Positions 45,822-53,600 of a stretch of DNA of 64,000 nucleotides are shown piece after piece. The stretch's first letter is position 1. Each line of letters starts with the position of its first letter. The notes under the pieces are model-generated. The model had not been told where the DNA came from, ran no database searches, and was given only the letters and a program-made list of their open reading frames with translations. The translations under genes were made by a program, and so were the position numbers. This DNA comes from Belnapia moabensis DSM 16746 (GTDB taxonomy: Bacteria; Pseudomonadota; Alphaproteobacteria; Acetobacterales; Acetobacteraceae): NCBI RefSeq assembly GCF_000745835.1, contig NZ_JQKB01000003.1, positions 1 through 64,000 on the forward strand, given 5' to 3'.

Positions 45822-46721
45822 TCACGCGGCCTTCGACTCCTCGACCAGCTTCGCGGCCTCGGCGCCGCGCAGCTTGGCGATGTCGTCCTGGTACTTCAGC
45901 AGCACGCCGAGCGTCTCGTCGACCGCCTGCGGTTCCAGCTCGGTGGCGTCGAGCGCGGCCAGGGCCGAGGCCCAGTCGATGGTCTCGGCGACGCCGGGCA
46001 GCTTGAAGTATTCGCCACCGCGAAGCTTCTGCACGAAGGCGACGACCTGGGCAGACAGTGCCTCGGGCACATGCGGGGCGCGGATGCGAAGGATCGCGCG
46101 TTCGCGGGCGGCGTCGGGGTAGTCGACCCAATGGTAGAGGCAGCGGCGGCGGATGGCGTCGTGGACCTCACGCGTGCGGTTGCTGGTGATGATGACGACG
46201 GGCGGGACCTTGGCCTTCACCGTGCCGTATTCCGGGATGGAGAGCTGGAAATCGGCCAGCAGCTCCAGCAGGAAGGCCTCGAAGGGCTCGTCGGCCCGGT
46301 CCAGCTCGTCGATCAGCAGCACCGCAGGGCCGCCCTCGGGGCTGAGGGCCTGGAGCAGCGGGCGCTCCTGGAGGAAGCGGCGGTCGTAGATGCCGCGCTC
46401 CAGCGCCTCGCGGTCCGTCGTCTCGCCGCTCGCCTCGGCGAGGCGGATGGAGATGAGCTGCTTGGCGTGGTTCCACTCATAGGCCGCGGCGCCGAGGTCG
46501 AGGCCATCGTAGCATTGCAGGCGGACCAGCCGGCGGGGCAGGCCGCCGGCCAGGACCTTGGCGATCTCGGTCTTGCCGGTGCCGGGCTCGCCTTCGAGGA
46601 AGAGAGGGCGGCCCATGCGCAGGGCGAGATGCACCGTGGTCGAGAGCGCCCGGTCGGCGACGTAGCCGCCGGCGGCGAGCAGCTGCTGGGTGGCCTCGAC
46701 GCTCCCCGGGATGTCGCTCAC
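45822..46721 (-). CDS. coxD: MoxR-type AAA ATPase CoxD
   Basis: The 299-residue ATPase shows Walker A LEGEPGTGKTEIAKVL, Walker B AVLLIDELDRADEPFEAFLLELLADFQ and sensor-1 VVIITSNRTREVHDAIRRRC. It works with CoxE as a metallochaperone that remodels molybdenum/copper sites; in Oligotropha coxD is needed for the sulfurated copper-molybdenum centre. It overlaps the coxG gene by four bases. No structural coxS, coxM or coxL is present in the window. Confidence 0.88.
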   Translation of the reverse strand: MSDIPGSVEATQQLLAAGGYVADRALSTTVHLALRMGRPLFLEGEPGTGKTEIAKVLAGGLPRRLVRLQCYDGLDLGAAAYEWNHAKQLISIRLAEASGETTDREALERGIYDRRFLQERPLLQALSPEGGPAVLLIDELDRADEPFEAFLLELLADFQLSIPEYGTVKAKVPPVVIITSNRTREVHDAIRRRCLYHWVDYPDAARERAILRIRAPHVPEALSAQVVAFVQKLRGGEYFKLPGVAETIDWASALAALDATELEPQAVDETLGVLLKYQDDIAKLRGAEAAKLVEESKAA

Positions 46722-47521
46722 AGGAAGAGCAGCGCCAGGATGATCAGCATCGCCGCGCAGCCGCCCCAGAATTGCAGCGGCAGGCCGAAGGGCTGGAAGG
46801 AGCCGAGCAGGCGGAGCGGCTGGACCGCCACCGGGTCCACCGGGCGCGGGTTGGGGCGGTGGACCGGCTTGCCGGCGGCGCTCGGCCCGTCGGCACCGTG
46901 CTGGGTGAGGGGGCCGGGGCCGCCGGCGTCGCGCAGGTACTCGGTATCCGTCCCGGAGAGGGCGGGGGCGCGGATCTCGGCGCTGGCGGCGGACCGCTCG
47001 GCGCTGGCGGCGGACCGCTCGGCGCTGGCGGCGGCGGGCTCGGCCATGGCTGGCTCGGGCGCGGGCTCCGGCTCCGGGGCCGGGGTGAGGTGGGCGGCGA
47101 AGCGGTTGAAGAACTGGTCGGCCATCTGCTTCGCGGTGCTGTCGATCAGCCGCCCGCCGAGCTGGGCCATCTTGCCCCCGACCTGGGCCTTCACATTGTA
47201 GGTGAGCAGGGTCTCGGAGGGGCCAACCTCTTCTAGCGCGACGTCGGCGCCGCCCTTGGCGAAGCCCATCGCCCCGCCATTGCCCTCGCCGGTGATGGTG
47301 TAGCCGGCCGGCGGGTTAATGTTCTCGAGCTTCACCTTGCCGCCGAACTTGGCCGACATCGGGCCGAGCTTCAGCGCCACCTTGGCCTGGAACTGGTCGT
47401 CGCCGACCCGCTCGACCGATTCGCAGCCGGGGATGGAGGCCTGCAGGACCTGCGGGTCGTTCAGGGCTTCCCAGACTTGCTGGCGCGGCGCGGGGATGCG
47501 CCGCTCGCCGGTCATTTCCAT
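46718..47521 (-). CDS. coxG: CoxG-like SRPBCC protein with C-terminal membrane anchor
   Basis: The 267-residue protein starts with an SRPBCC (START-like) fold (GERRIPAPRQQVWEALNDPQVLQASIPGCESVERVGDDQF) of the CO-dehydrogenase subunit G family. It has a long Ala/Glu/Pro-rich linker with a 21-base tandem repeat, and a C-terminal transmembrane tail (AMLIILALLFL) that likely anchors the protein to the membrane. CoxG helps recruit the Mo-enzyme to the membrane. AGGAGAC precedes the ATG; upstream in-frame starts give no domain. It opens the six-gene maturation cluster. Confidence 0.85.
   Translation of the reverse strand: MEMTGERRIPAPRQQVWEALNDPQVLQASIPGCESVERVGDDQFQAKVALKLGPMSAKFGGKVKLENINPPAGYTITGEGNGGAMGFAKGGADVALEEVGPSETLLTYNVKAQVGGKMAQLGGRLIDSTAKQMADQFFNRFAAHLTPAPEPEPAPEPAMAEPAAASAERSAASAERSAASAEIRAPALSGTDTEYLRDAGGPGPLTQHGADGPSAAGKPVHRPNPRPVDPVAVQPLRLLGSFQPFGLPLQFWGGCAAMLIILALLFL
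46980..47042. repeat. Tandem 21-base repeat inside coxG
   Basis: Three head-to-tail copies of GCGCTGGCGGCGGACCGCTCG start at 46980, 47001 and 47022; the third has a few changes. They encode a repeated SAERSAA-type heptad in the linker of the protein. Confidence 0.75.
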
Positions 47522-47687
47522 GCGTGTCTCCTGGGTTTTCGCGGACCTTAGTGGCCGGGCCGGGTGAGGGGAACCCCACCCCGTATCGGTCCGGGAGGGG
47601 GTTCGTTCAATGCCCGGTGGCAACGCGGGGCGATCGGGGCGGGTTCAACTGGGGGCCGGCAGCCTTCATCGAGGCGCGGGGGTGCGG

Positions 47688-47774
47688 ATGCCGGGCTTCT
47701 TCGGCTATCGCGGCTGGGCGGTTGCCTTTCTCGTCCCGACCTTCATCCTGGCGGCCTTCGTTTTCTTCCGGTGA
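47688..47774 (+). CDS. Possible 28-residue hydrophobic peptide
   Basis: The frame PGFFGYRGWAVAFLVPTF-ILAAFVFFR is almost entirely hydrophobic and could be a single-span membrane peptide. It ends 11 bases before the lyase gene start and lies divergent to coxG. A weak GGGGGTGCGG precedes the ATG. It is only a candidate, as no homologue is recognised. Confidence 0.3.
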   Translation: MPGFFGYRGWAVAFLVPTFILAAFVFFR

Positions 47775-47785
47775 GGAAATCCCCC

Positions 47786-48721
47786 ATGCCCTACGTCATC
47801 GGTGCCGACAATCCCGAGGAGCCCGCCGGCCACCGCTTCGGCCGGCTGCTCGAGCGGAAGCAGATCCTGCAGCTGCCGGGGGCGCATAACGGCATGGCGG
47901 GGCTGCTGGCGAAGAAGGCGGGGTTCGAGGGGCTCTACCTCTCGGGGGCGGCGATGACGCTCTCCATGGGCATCCCTGATCTCGGCATGATCACGGTCGA
48001 CGAGGTCGCCTTCCATATCCGCCAGATCGCCCGCGCGACCGCGCTGCCGCTGCTGGTCGACGGCGACACCGGCTATGGTGAGGCGCTGAACGTCATGCAC
48101 ATGGTTCGCACCTTCGAGGATGCGGGGGCGGCTGCGGTGCATCTCGAGGACCAGCTACTGCCGAAGAAATGCGGCCATCTCAACGACAAGAAGATGGCCG
48201 ATGCGCATGACATGGCGGCCAAGGTGGCGGCGGCGCGGAAGGCGCGGCGGCACCTCTACATCATCGCCCGCACCGATGCGGCGGCGAGCGAGGGGATGGA
48301 CGGGGCGCTGGCGCGGGCCAAGCTCTATCTCGACAGCGGGGCGGATGCGATCTTCCCCGAGGCGCTGAACAGCCGGGAGATGTTCACGGAATTCTCGCGC
48401 CGCATCCGGGCCGAGGGCTATCCGGAGGTGAAGCTGCTGGCGAACATGACGGAGTTCGGCCGCACGCCCTTCTTCACCGCGCAGGAATTCGAGGAGATGG
48501 GCTACCAGATGGTGATCTGGCCGGTCTCCGCCGCGCGCGTCGCCAACAAGGCGATGGAGGAGCTGTTCCAGTCGATCCGCGAGAATGGCGGGACCCACAA
48601 GCTGGTCGACCGGATGCAGACGCGGGCGGAGCTGTATGACGTCATCAACCTCCATGCTTATGAGGCGCTGGACAGCAGCCTGATCCAGACCATCGTCCCG
48701 ACGTCGATGCCGCAGCGGTAA
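47786..48721 (+). CDS. Isocitrate lyase/PEP mutase family protein (methylisocitrate lyase-like)
   Basis: The 311-residue TIM-barrel protein has the family blocks GAHNGMAGLLAKKAGFEGLYLSGAAM, LLVDGDTGYGEALNVMHMVR, AAVHLEDQLLPKKCGHL with the catalytic cysteine region, and YIIARTDAAASEGMDGALARAK. It is most like methylisocitrate lyase (PrpB), which cleaves 2-methylisocitrate to pyruvate and succinate, or carboxyvinyl-carboxyphosphonate mutases. No other methylcitrate cycle genes are close, so PrpB is not certain. GAGGAAAT precedes the ATG. The long frame upstream is a shadow. Confidence 0.87.
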   Translation: MPYVIGADNPEEPAGHRFGRLLERKQILQLPGAHNGMAGLLAKKAGFEGLYLSGAAMTLSMGIPDLGMITVDEVAFHIRQIARATALPLLVDGDTGYGEALNVMHMVRTFEDAGAAAVHLEDQLLPKKCGHLNDKKMADAHDMAAKVAAARKARRHLYIIARTDAAASEGMDGALARAKLYLDSGADAIFPEALNSREMFTEFSRRIRAEGYPEVKLLANMTEFGRTPFFTAQEFEEMGYQMVIWPVSAARVANKAMEELFQSIRENGGTHKLVDRMQTRAELYDVINLHAYEALDSSLIQTIVPTSMPQR

Positions 48722-48733
48722 GGGGAGAGCACG

Positions 48734-49567
48734 ATGCGCACGGGCGTCTTCTACTTCCCGACCGAATACGGGATCGAGACCGGGGAGTTGGCACGGGCGC
48801 TGGAGGAGCGGGGGTTCGACTCGCTCTTCCTTTGCGAGCACACCCACATTCCCGTCAGCCGGCGTTCACCCTTTCCGGGCGGGGGTGAGCTGCCGAAGCG
48901 GTACAAGCATACGCATGATCCCTTCGTCGCGCTGAGCTTTGCCGCCGCCGCGACGAAAACCTTGCTGCTCGGCACCGGCGTCTGCCTGGTGCCGCAGCGG
49001 GACCCGATCATCACTGCCAAGTCGGTCGCCAGCCTCGACCGGCTCTCGGGCGGGCGCTTCGTCTTCGGCGTCGGCGGCGGGTGGAATGTCGAGGAGATGG
49101 AGAATCACGGCGCGCGCTATCCGACGCGCTTCAGGCTGATGGAGGAGCGCATCCGGGCGATGCAGGCGCTCTGGACGGAGGAGGAGGCGAGCTTCCATGG
49201 GGAGTTCGTCAACTTCGACCCGGTCTGGTGCTACCCGAAGCCGGTGCAGCGGCCGCATCCGCCGGTGCTGCTCGGCGGCGAGACGGATTACACGCTGAGG
49301 CGGGTCGCGGCATTCTGCCAGGGATGGTTCCCGCGGGCGGGGGGCGATTTCGACCCGAAGCTGGCGCGCGAGCGGCTGCGGCGGGTGGCGGAAGGGGCGG
49401 GCCGGGACCCTGCGAGCCTTTCCATTACCGTCTTCCGGGCGCCGCCGGAGGCCGGGAAGCTGGACGCCTACCGCGAGGCGGGGATCGAACGGGTGTTGCT
49501 GGAGGTGCCGGACCTCGACCGCGATGGCATCCTCCGCCGTCTCGACGAGCTGGCGCCGCTGGTCTGA
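48734..49567 (+). CDS. LLM class F420/FMN-dependent oxidoreductase
   Basis: The 277-residue protein has the luciferase-like pattern of TIGR03619-type oxidoreductases: RTGVFYFPTEYGI, ALEERGFDSLFLCEHTHIP, LLGTGVCLVPQRDPIITAKSVASLDRLSGGRFVFGVGGGWN and RPHPPVLLGG. Such enzymes use F420 or FMN to oxidise alcohols or other organics. The substrate is unknown. GGGGAGAG lies before the ATG, twelve bases after the lyase stop, so the two are probably co-transcribed. Confidence 0.87.
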   Translation: MRTGVFYFPTEYGIETGELARALEERGFDSLFLCEHTHIPVSRRSPFPGGGELPKRYKHTHDPFVALSFAAAATKTLLLGTGVCLVPQRDPIITAKSVASLDRLSGGRFVFGVGGGWNVEEMENHGARYPTRFRLMEERIRAMQALWTEEEASFHGEFVNFDPVWCYPKPVQRPHPPVLLGGETDYTLRRVAAFCQGWFPRAGGDFDPKLARERLRRVAEGAGRDPASLSITVFRAPPEAGKLDAYREAGIERVLLEVPDLDRDGILRRLDELAPLV

Positions 49568-49601
49568 GGGAACCAGGGCGAGGGCGCGGCATTCGCCCCA
49601 T

Positions 49602-49847
49602 ATGCCCTCGCTCGACCCTGAAGAAGGCGATGCGATCCGCCAGGCCCTCGGCCTCGATCGCGCCGCCAGGCCCTATCGCAACCACTACCCCGCCCCGGGC
49701 GACGACCCGGTGGCCGGGCGGCTTGTCGAGCGCGGGATGATGCAGCGCGGCGCGACGACGCCGGCGGGCCTGGTGCTGTTCCAGGTGACGGAGGCGGGCG
49801 CACGGCAGGTCGGCGCGCGGCTGCCGGAGGCCGAGGCCGGGCGGTGA
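49602..49847 (+). CDS. Small hypothetical protein
   Basis: The 81-residue product (PSLDPEEGDAIRQALGLDRAARPYRN, then GAGDD-like PAPGDDPVAGRLVERGMMQRG and an ending VTEAGARQVGARLPEAE) is acidic at the start, with a possible winged-helix-like end. No family is recognised. The ATG follows a CGCCCCAT context with no clear ribosome site. It lies between the LLM oxidoreductase and NIPSNAP genes on the same strand and may belong to that transcript. Confidence 0.5.
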   Translation: MPSLDPEEGDAIRQALGLDRAARPYRNHYPAPGDDPVAGRLVERGMMQRGATTPAGLVLFQVTEAGARQVGARLPEAEAGR

Positions 49848-49912
49848 GGCCGGATTGACCGCGGCGCCCGGACATGCGGCACTCCGCCCATCCTGACGGG
49901 AGGGAAGAGCCC

Positions 49913-50593
49913 ATGTTCCTCGAGCAACGCATCTACACCATGCATCCGGGCAAGCTGCCCGCCTGGCTGGCGCTCTACCGCGATATCGGCGGCCCGGCCT
50001 CCTCCCGCACGCTGACGCCGCTGATCGGCATGTTCACGGTCGAATTCGGCCAGATCAACCGGGTGCTCTTCGTCCGCGGCTTCGACGACATCGACGAGCG
50101 CGAGCGCGGCATGGGCCGGCGGGATGCCGATCCGGAGTGGCAGCGCTTCCTGAAGGAGGGGCGCGACAGCGGCGCGCTGATGGCGCAGGAGGCGAAGCTC
50201 CTCAAGACCGTGCCCTTCTCGCCGCTGCAGAAGGTCGGCCAGCCCTTCGAGCGCAAGGTCGAGGGTGGGGAGATGTGGGTCGATCATCGGACCTACGACT
50301 TCCACCCCGGCAAGGCGCAGGCCTGGATCGACGCCTATCGCGACCTCGGCAAGCCGGTGCAGGACCGGCTGCTCGGCCAGCTGCTGTGGTTCGCTGTGAC
50401 CGAATGCGGGCCGATCAATCAGGCCGTCTTCGCCTGGGCCTATAGCTCGCTCGGCGACCGCGACAAGCGGCGGGCGGCGATGGCGGCCGATCCCGGCTGG
50501 GCGGAGTTCCAGAAGGCGACGGCGCCGCTCGGCGCGCTGAAGCAGCAGACGACGATGGTGCTGAAGCCTACCCCCTTCTCCCCGATCCGCTGA
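49913..50593 (+). CDS. NIPSNAP family protein with two repeats
   Basis: The 226-residue protein contains two NIPSNAP-type ferredoxin-like domains, the first beginning LEQRIYTMHPGKLPAWLALYRDIG and the second YDFHPGKAQAWIDAYRDLG. NIPSNAP domains are small dimeric barrels with unclear roles in bacteria. The ATG has a GGGAGGGAAG upstream. It is followed by an amino acid receptor gene ten bases later. Confidence 0.87.
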   Translation: MFLEQRIYTMHPGKLPAWLALYRDIGGPASSRTLTPLIGMFTVEFGQINRVLFVRGFDDIDERERGMGRRDADPEWQRFLKEGRDSGALMAQEAKLLKTVPFSPLQKVGQPFERKVEGGEMWVDHRTYDFHPGKAQAWIDAYRDLGKPVQDRLLGQLLWFAVTECGPINQAVFAWAYSSLGDRDKRRAAMAADPGWAEFQKATAPLGALKQQTTMVLKPTPFSPIR

Positions 50594-50603
50594 GGCAGGA
50601 CTC

Positions 50604-51617
50604 ATGTTGAAGAGGATGCTGGCCGGCGCGGCCCTCGCGCTTGGCCTCACCGGCGCTGCCCAGGCGGGCCAGACCTTCGACGCGGTCAAGGCCCGCGGCG
50701 TGCTCAACTGCGGCGTCAATGTCGGCATTGCCGGTTTCTCCTTGCCCGATAGCCAGGGCGTCTGGCGCGGAATGGATGCCGATCTCTGCCGCGGCCTCGC
50801 CGCTGCGCTGTTCGGCGACCCGGCCAAGGTGCGCTTCGTGCCGCTGACCGCGGTGCAGCGCTTCACCGCGCTGCAATCGGGCGAGATCGACGTGCTGATC
50901 CGCCAGACGACGCTGACCATGACGCGCGACACCTCGCTCGGCCTGCGCATGGTCGCCGTCAACCTCTATGACGGCCATGGCTTCATGGTGCGGAAGGACG
51001 CGGGCGTTACCGAGTCGAAGGGGATGGATGGGATGACCATCTGCCTCTCGCCGGGAACGACGAACGAGCTGGTGACGACGGACTGGTTCCGCGCCAACAA
51101 CCTGCGCTTCACGCCACTGCTGCAGGAGCGGATGCAGGACAATGCGACGGCGCTGCAATCCGGCCGGTGCGATGCCATCGGCACGGATGCGACTCAGCTC
51201 GCGGCGCTCCGCAGCCAGTTCACCAATCCGGCCAATTTCGTGATCCTGCCGGAGCGGTTCAGCAAGGAGCCCTATGGGCCGGTGGTGCGACGCGACGACC
51301 AGGAATGGTTCGACGTCGTGCGCTGGACGCTCTCGGCGCTCATCCAGGCGGAGGAGCTCGGTGTCAACAGCGGCAACCTCGAGCAGATGAAGGGCAGCCC
51401 CAACCCGGAGGTCCGGCGGCTGCTCGGCGTCGACCCGGTGCTGGGCAACTCGCTGAAGCTCGATCCGGCCTGGGCCTACAACGCCATCAAGGCGATCGGG
51501 AATTACGGCGAGCTGTTCGACCGCAATCTCGGGCCGCAGACGCCGATCGGGCTGGAGCGGGGGCTGAACCGGCTCTGGACCAATGGCGGGCTGATGTATT
51601 CCTGGCCGATGCGGTAG
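50604..51617 (+). CDS. General L-amino acid ABC receptor-like protein (AapJ/BztA type)
   Basis: The 337-residue protein has a Sec signal (LAGAALALGLTGAAQA) and the AapJ-type type II periplasmic fold: KARGVLNCGVNVGIAGFSLPDSQGVWRGMDADLCRGLAAAL and QSGEIDVLIRQTTLTMTRDT. AapJ delivers a broad range of L-amino acids to AapQMP, but those permease and ATPase genes are not next to it here. A tRNA gene follows instead. The receptor may serve a transporter encoded elsewhere or be a solitary receptor. Confidence 0.9.
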   Translation: MLKRMLAGAALALGLTGAAQAGQTFDAVKARGVLNCGVNVGIAGFSLPDSQGVWRGMDADLCRGLAAALFGDPAKVRFVPLTAVQRFTALQSGEIDVLIRQTTLTMTRDTSLGLRMVAVNLYDGHGFMVRKDAGVTESKGMDGMTICLSPGTTNELVTTDWFRANNLRFTPLLQERMQDNATALQSGRCDAIGTDATQLAALRSQFTNPANFVILPERFSKEPYGPVVRRDDQEWFDVVRWTLSALIQAEELGVNSGNLEQMKGSPNPEVRRLLGVDPVLGNSLKLDPAWAYNAIKAIGNYGELFDRNLGPQTPIGLERGLNRLWTNGGLMYSWPMR

Positions 51618-51672
51618 CCGCGCCTCTCCTGTTGCCGTGGGGCGGGGGACGGCCTAGTTTCCCGCCCCAAGT

Positions 51673-51748
<76 letters not shown>

Positions 51749-51767
51749 CCTGCAACAAGGGTGCCTC

Positions 51768-52079
51768 ATGCCGCAGCTTGCCCGCATCTTCGTCATGCCG
51801 CGTTCCGCCATGCAGTCCGGGCGGGGGCGCTCTCAGGGCTGGACCCTGGCCTATGAGCCGGGCGAGCGGCAGCGGCTCGACCCGCTGATGGGCTGGGCCG
51901 GCTCGGGCGACACCAATGCGCAGGTGAGCCTCAATTTCGACAGCAAGGAGGATGCTATCGCCTATGCCGAGGCGAACGGCATCCCCTACGAGGTCGAGGA
52001 GCCGAAGCCGGTCCGCATCAAGGCGAAGGTCTATGCGGACAACTTCCGCTTCGGGCGTCCGGAGAACTGGACGCACTGA
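51768..52079 (+). CDS. NDUFS4-like complex I accessory subunit (ETC_C1 family)
   Basis: The 103-residue protein matches the ETC complex I subunit conserved region family: PQLARIFVMPRSAMQSGRGRSQGWTLAYEP, LMGWAGSGDTNAQVSLNF and KVYADNFRFGRPENWTH. It is the bacterial counterpart of the 18-kDa NDUFS4 subunit that stabilises the N-module of NADH:quinone oxidoreductase. It stands away from the nuo operon, between two tRNA genes, which is common in alphaproteobacteria. The product is cytoplasmic or peripheral at the inner membrane. Confidence 0.9.
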   Translation: MPQLARIFVMPRSAMQSGRGRSQGWTLAYEPGERQRLDPLMGWAGSGDTNAQVSLNFDSKEDAIAYAEANGIPYEVEEPKPVRIKAKVYADNFRFGRPENWTH

Positions 52080-52087
52080 ACCCGATT

Positions 52088-52164
52088 GCGCCCGTAGCTC
52101 AGCTGGATAGAGCACGCGCCTTCTAAGCGTGTGGTCGTGGGTTCGAATCCCGCCGGGCGCGCCA
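52088..52164 (+). tRNA. tRNA-Arg (TCT)
   Basis: Acceptor GCGCCCG/CGGGCGC, D-arm TAGCTCAGCTGGATAGAGCA, anticodon loop CTTCTAA (anticodon TCT) and T-arm GTGGGTTCGAATCCCGC are visible. CCA is encoded at the 3' end. Confidence 0.96.
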
Positions 52165-52167
52165 CCC

Positions 52168-53022
52168 TTACAGCAGCTCCACCGACCAGCCGGCGCGGAA
52201 TTCGCCGCCCGGGGGGAGGATGATTACGCCGGACTTCGCGGCGAACTCGCCATCCCAGCCGAGCGGGCTGGCGAAGCCTTGCCAGGGCTCGATGCAGAGG
52301 AAGTCGCCCCCGGGCTTCGACCAGAGGCCGAGTTGCGGGAAGCCGGTGAAGGCGAAACGGAGGACGGGACCGTCCTCGGCGCGGTAGTCGAGGCGGCGGC
52401 TGCGGGGCTGGTCGAGGATCATCGCATCGGCTTCGAAGAGCGCGGAGGCGAGGGCGAGGTGGCGGCCCGCGATGGGGCTCGGCTGGGGCTCGGGCAGCAA
52501 CAGGCCGTCCTGCAACCGGCGGATGGGGGCAGGCTCGTCTGTTTCGAAGGTAAGGGTGTGGGGGCGACCCTCGGCGCCGGGGAGCGGCCAGCGGAAGGCG
52601 GGATGGGCACCGAGCGAGGCGGGCAGGGGCTCGGGGCCGGGGTTGGCCAGGCGGTAGTCCGCCGAGAGGCACCCGCCTGCGACGGCGTAGTGGATGTCGA
52701 GGGCGAAGGCGAAGGGATAGGCGGTGCGGCTCGCCTCGTCGTCGGTGAGGCGGAAGGTGCAGCGGCTGGGCGCCTGGTCGATCAGGGTGAAGCTTCGGTC
52801 GCGGGCGAAGCCGTGCTGACGCATGGGGTAGCGGCGGCCGGCATGGTTGAATCCATCGCCCGAGAGGCGGCCGACGATGGGGAAGAGCACCGGCGCATGG
52901 CGCGGCCAGGCGGGGCCGGCATCCCAGAGGAAGTCGCGACCGGCGGCATCCTGCAATCGGCAAAGCTCGGCGCCCTCGGGCTTGATGGCGGCAGTGAGCG
53001 CGTCGCTGGCGATCTGGATCAT
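52168..53022 (-). CDS. Aldose 1-epimerase family protein
   Basis: The 284-residue protein has the aldose epimerase beta-sandwich blocks: AELCRLQDAAGRDFLWDAGPAWPRHAPVLFPIVGRLSG, YPMRQHGFARD with the catalytic His region, ASLGAHPAFRWPL and FLCIEPWQGFASP. It interconverts alpha and beta anomers of a hexose or a related sugar. The ATG overlaps the Lrp-type gene by four bases. A frame upstream is the shadow of that gene. It is not near other sugar genes. Confidence 0.88.
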   Translation of the reverse strand: MIQIASDALTAAIKPEGAELCRLQDAAGRDFLWDAGPAWPRHAPVLFPIVGRLSGDGFNHAGRRYPMRQHGFARDRSFTLIDQAPSRCTFRLTDDEASRTAYPFAFALDIHYAVAGGCLSADYRLANPGPEPLPASLGAHPAFRWPLPGAEGRPHTLTFETDEPAPIRRLQDGLLLPEPQPSPIAGRHLALASALFEADAMILDQPRSRRLDYRAEDGPVLRFAFTGFPQLGLWSKPGGDFLCIEPWQGFASPLGWDGEFAAKSGVIILPPGGEFRAGWSVELL

Positions 53023-53471
53023 GCGGTCCCCCGGATGACGGTGCGGATGGCGAAGCTCGACTGGATGCGGGCGACGCCCGGCATGCGCGACAGCGCCTCC
53101 TTGTGGATGCGTTCGTAATCGGCGGCGTCGCGCGCTTCGACACGCAGGAGGTAGTCGGCGATGCCGGTCATCAGGTAGCACTCCCGCACCTCGGGGCAAC
53201 GGCGCACCGCCTCCTCGAAGCGCCTCAGGTGCTCGTCGGTCTGGCGGTCGAGCGTGATCTGCACGATCACCACGACCAGGTCGCGCGGCGCGGCCTCCTC
53301 GATCAGCGCGGTATAGCCGCGGATGATGCCGCGATGCTCCAGCAGGCGGACGCGGCGGAGGCAGGCGGAGGGGGAGAGGGAGACGGCCTCGGCGAGGTCG
53401 GCATTGCTCATGCGGCCGTCGGCGCGGAGCAGGCGGAGGATGGCGCGGTCGGTGTCATCCAGGGTTTGCAT
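53019..53471 (-). CDS. Lrp/AsnC family transcription regulator
   Basis: The 150-residue protein has the AsnC winged helix (LDDTDRAILRLLRADGRMSNADLAEAVSLSPSACLRRVRLLEHRGII) and the RAM ligand-binding domain (VRECYLMTGIADYLLRVEARDAADYERI). It is divergent from dadA, the usual arrangement for a regulator of D-amino acid dehydrogenase, and the 129-base gap between them is a likely binding site. The ligand is probably an amino acid. Its stop overlaps the aldose epimerase start by four bases. Confidence 0.92.
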   Translation of the reverse strand: MQTLDDTDRAILRLLRADGRMSNADLAEAVSLSPSACLRRVRLLEHRGIIRGYTALIEEAAPRDLVVVIVQITLDRQTDEHLRRFEEAVRRCPEVRECYLMTGIADYLLRVEARDAADYERIHKEALSRMPGVARIQSSFAIRTVIRGTA

Positions 53472-53600
53472 CGAATTATCTACGAATTGGCCGCAGATCA
53501 TGCGCCATTCCGGCTCCGCATGGCAAAGGCTGCGAGGGTCTGGCGTGAAATTCGCATACGCCGGTGCGTAGTCTCGGTGGATAAATAGGCGGAGGCGGCG
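53472..53600. promoter_or_regulatory. Shared regulatory gap between the Lrp-type gene and dadA
   Basis: The gap carries an AT-rich block CGAATTATCTACGAATT with two CGAATT half-sites near the regulator start. It is the natural place for both divergent promoters and for binding of the Lrp-type regulator. The half-sites are a pattern only. Confidence 0.45.
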
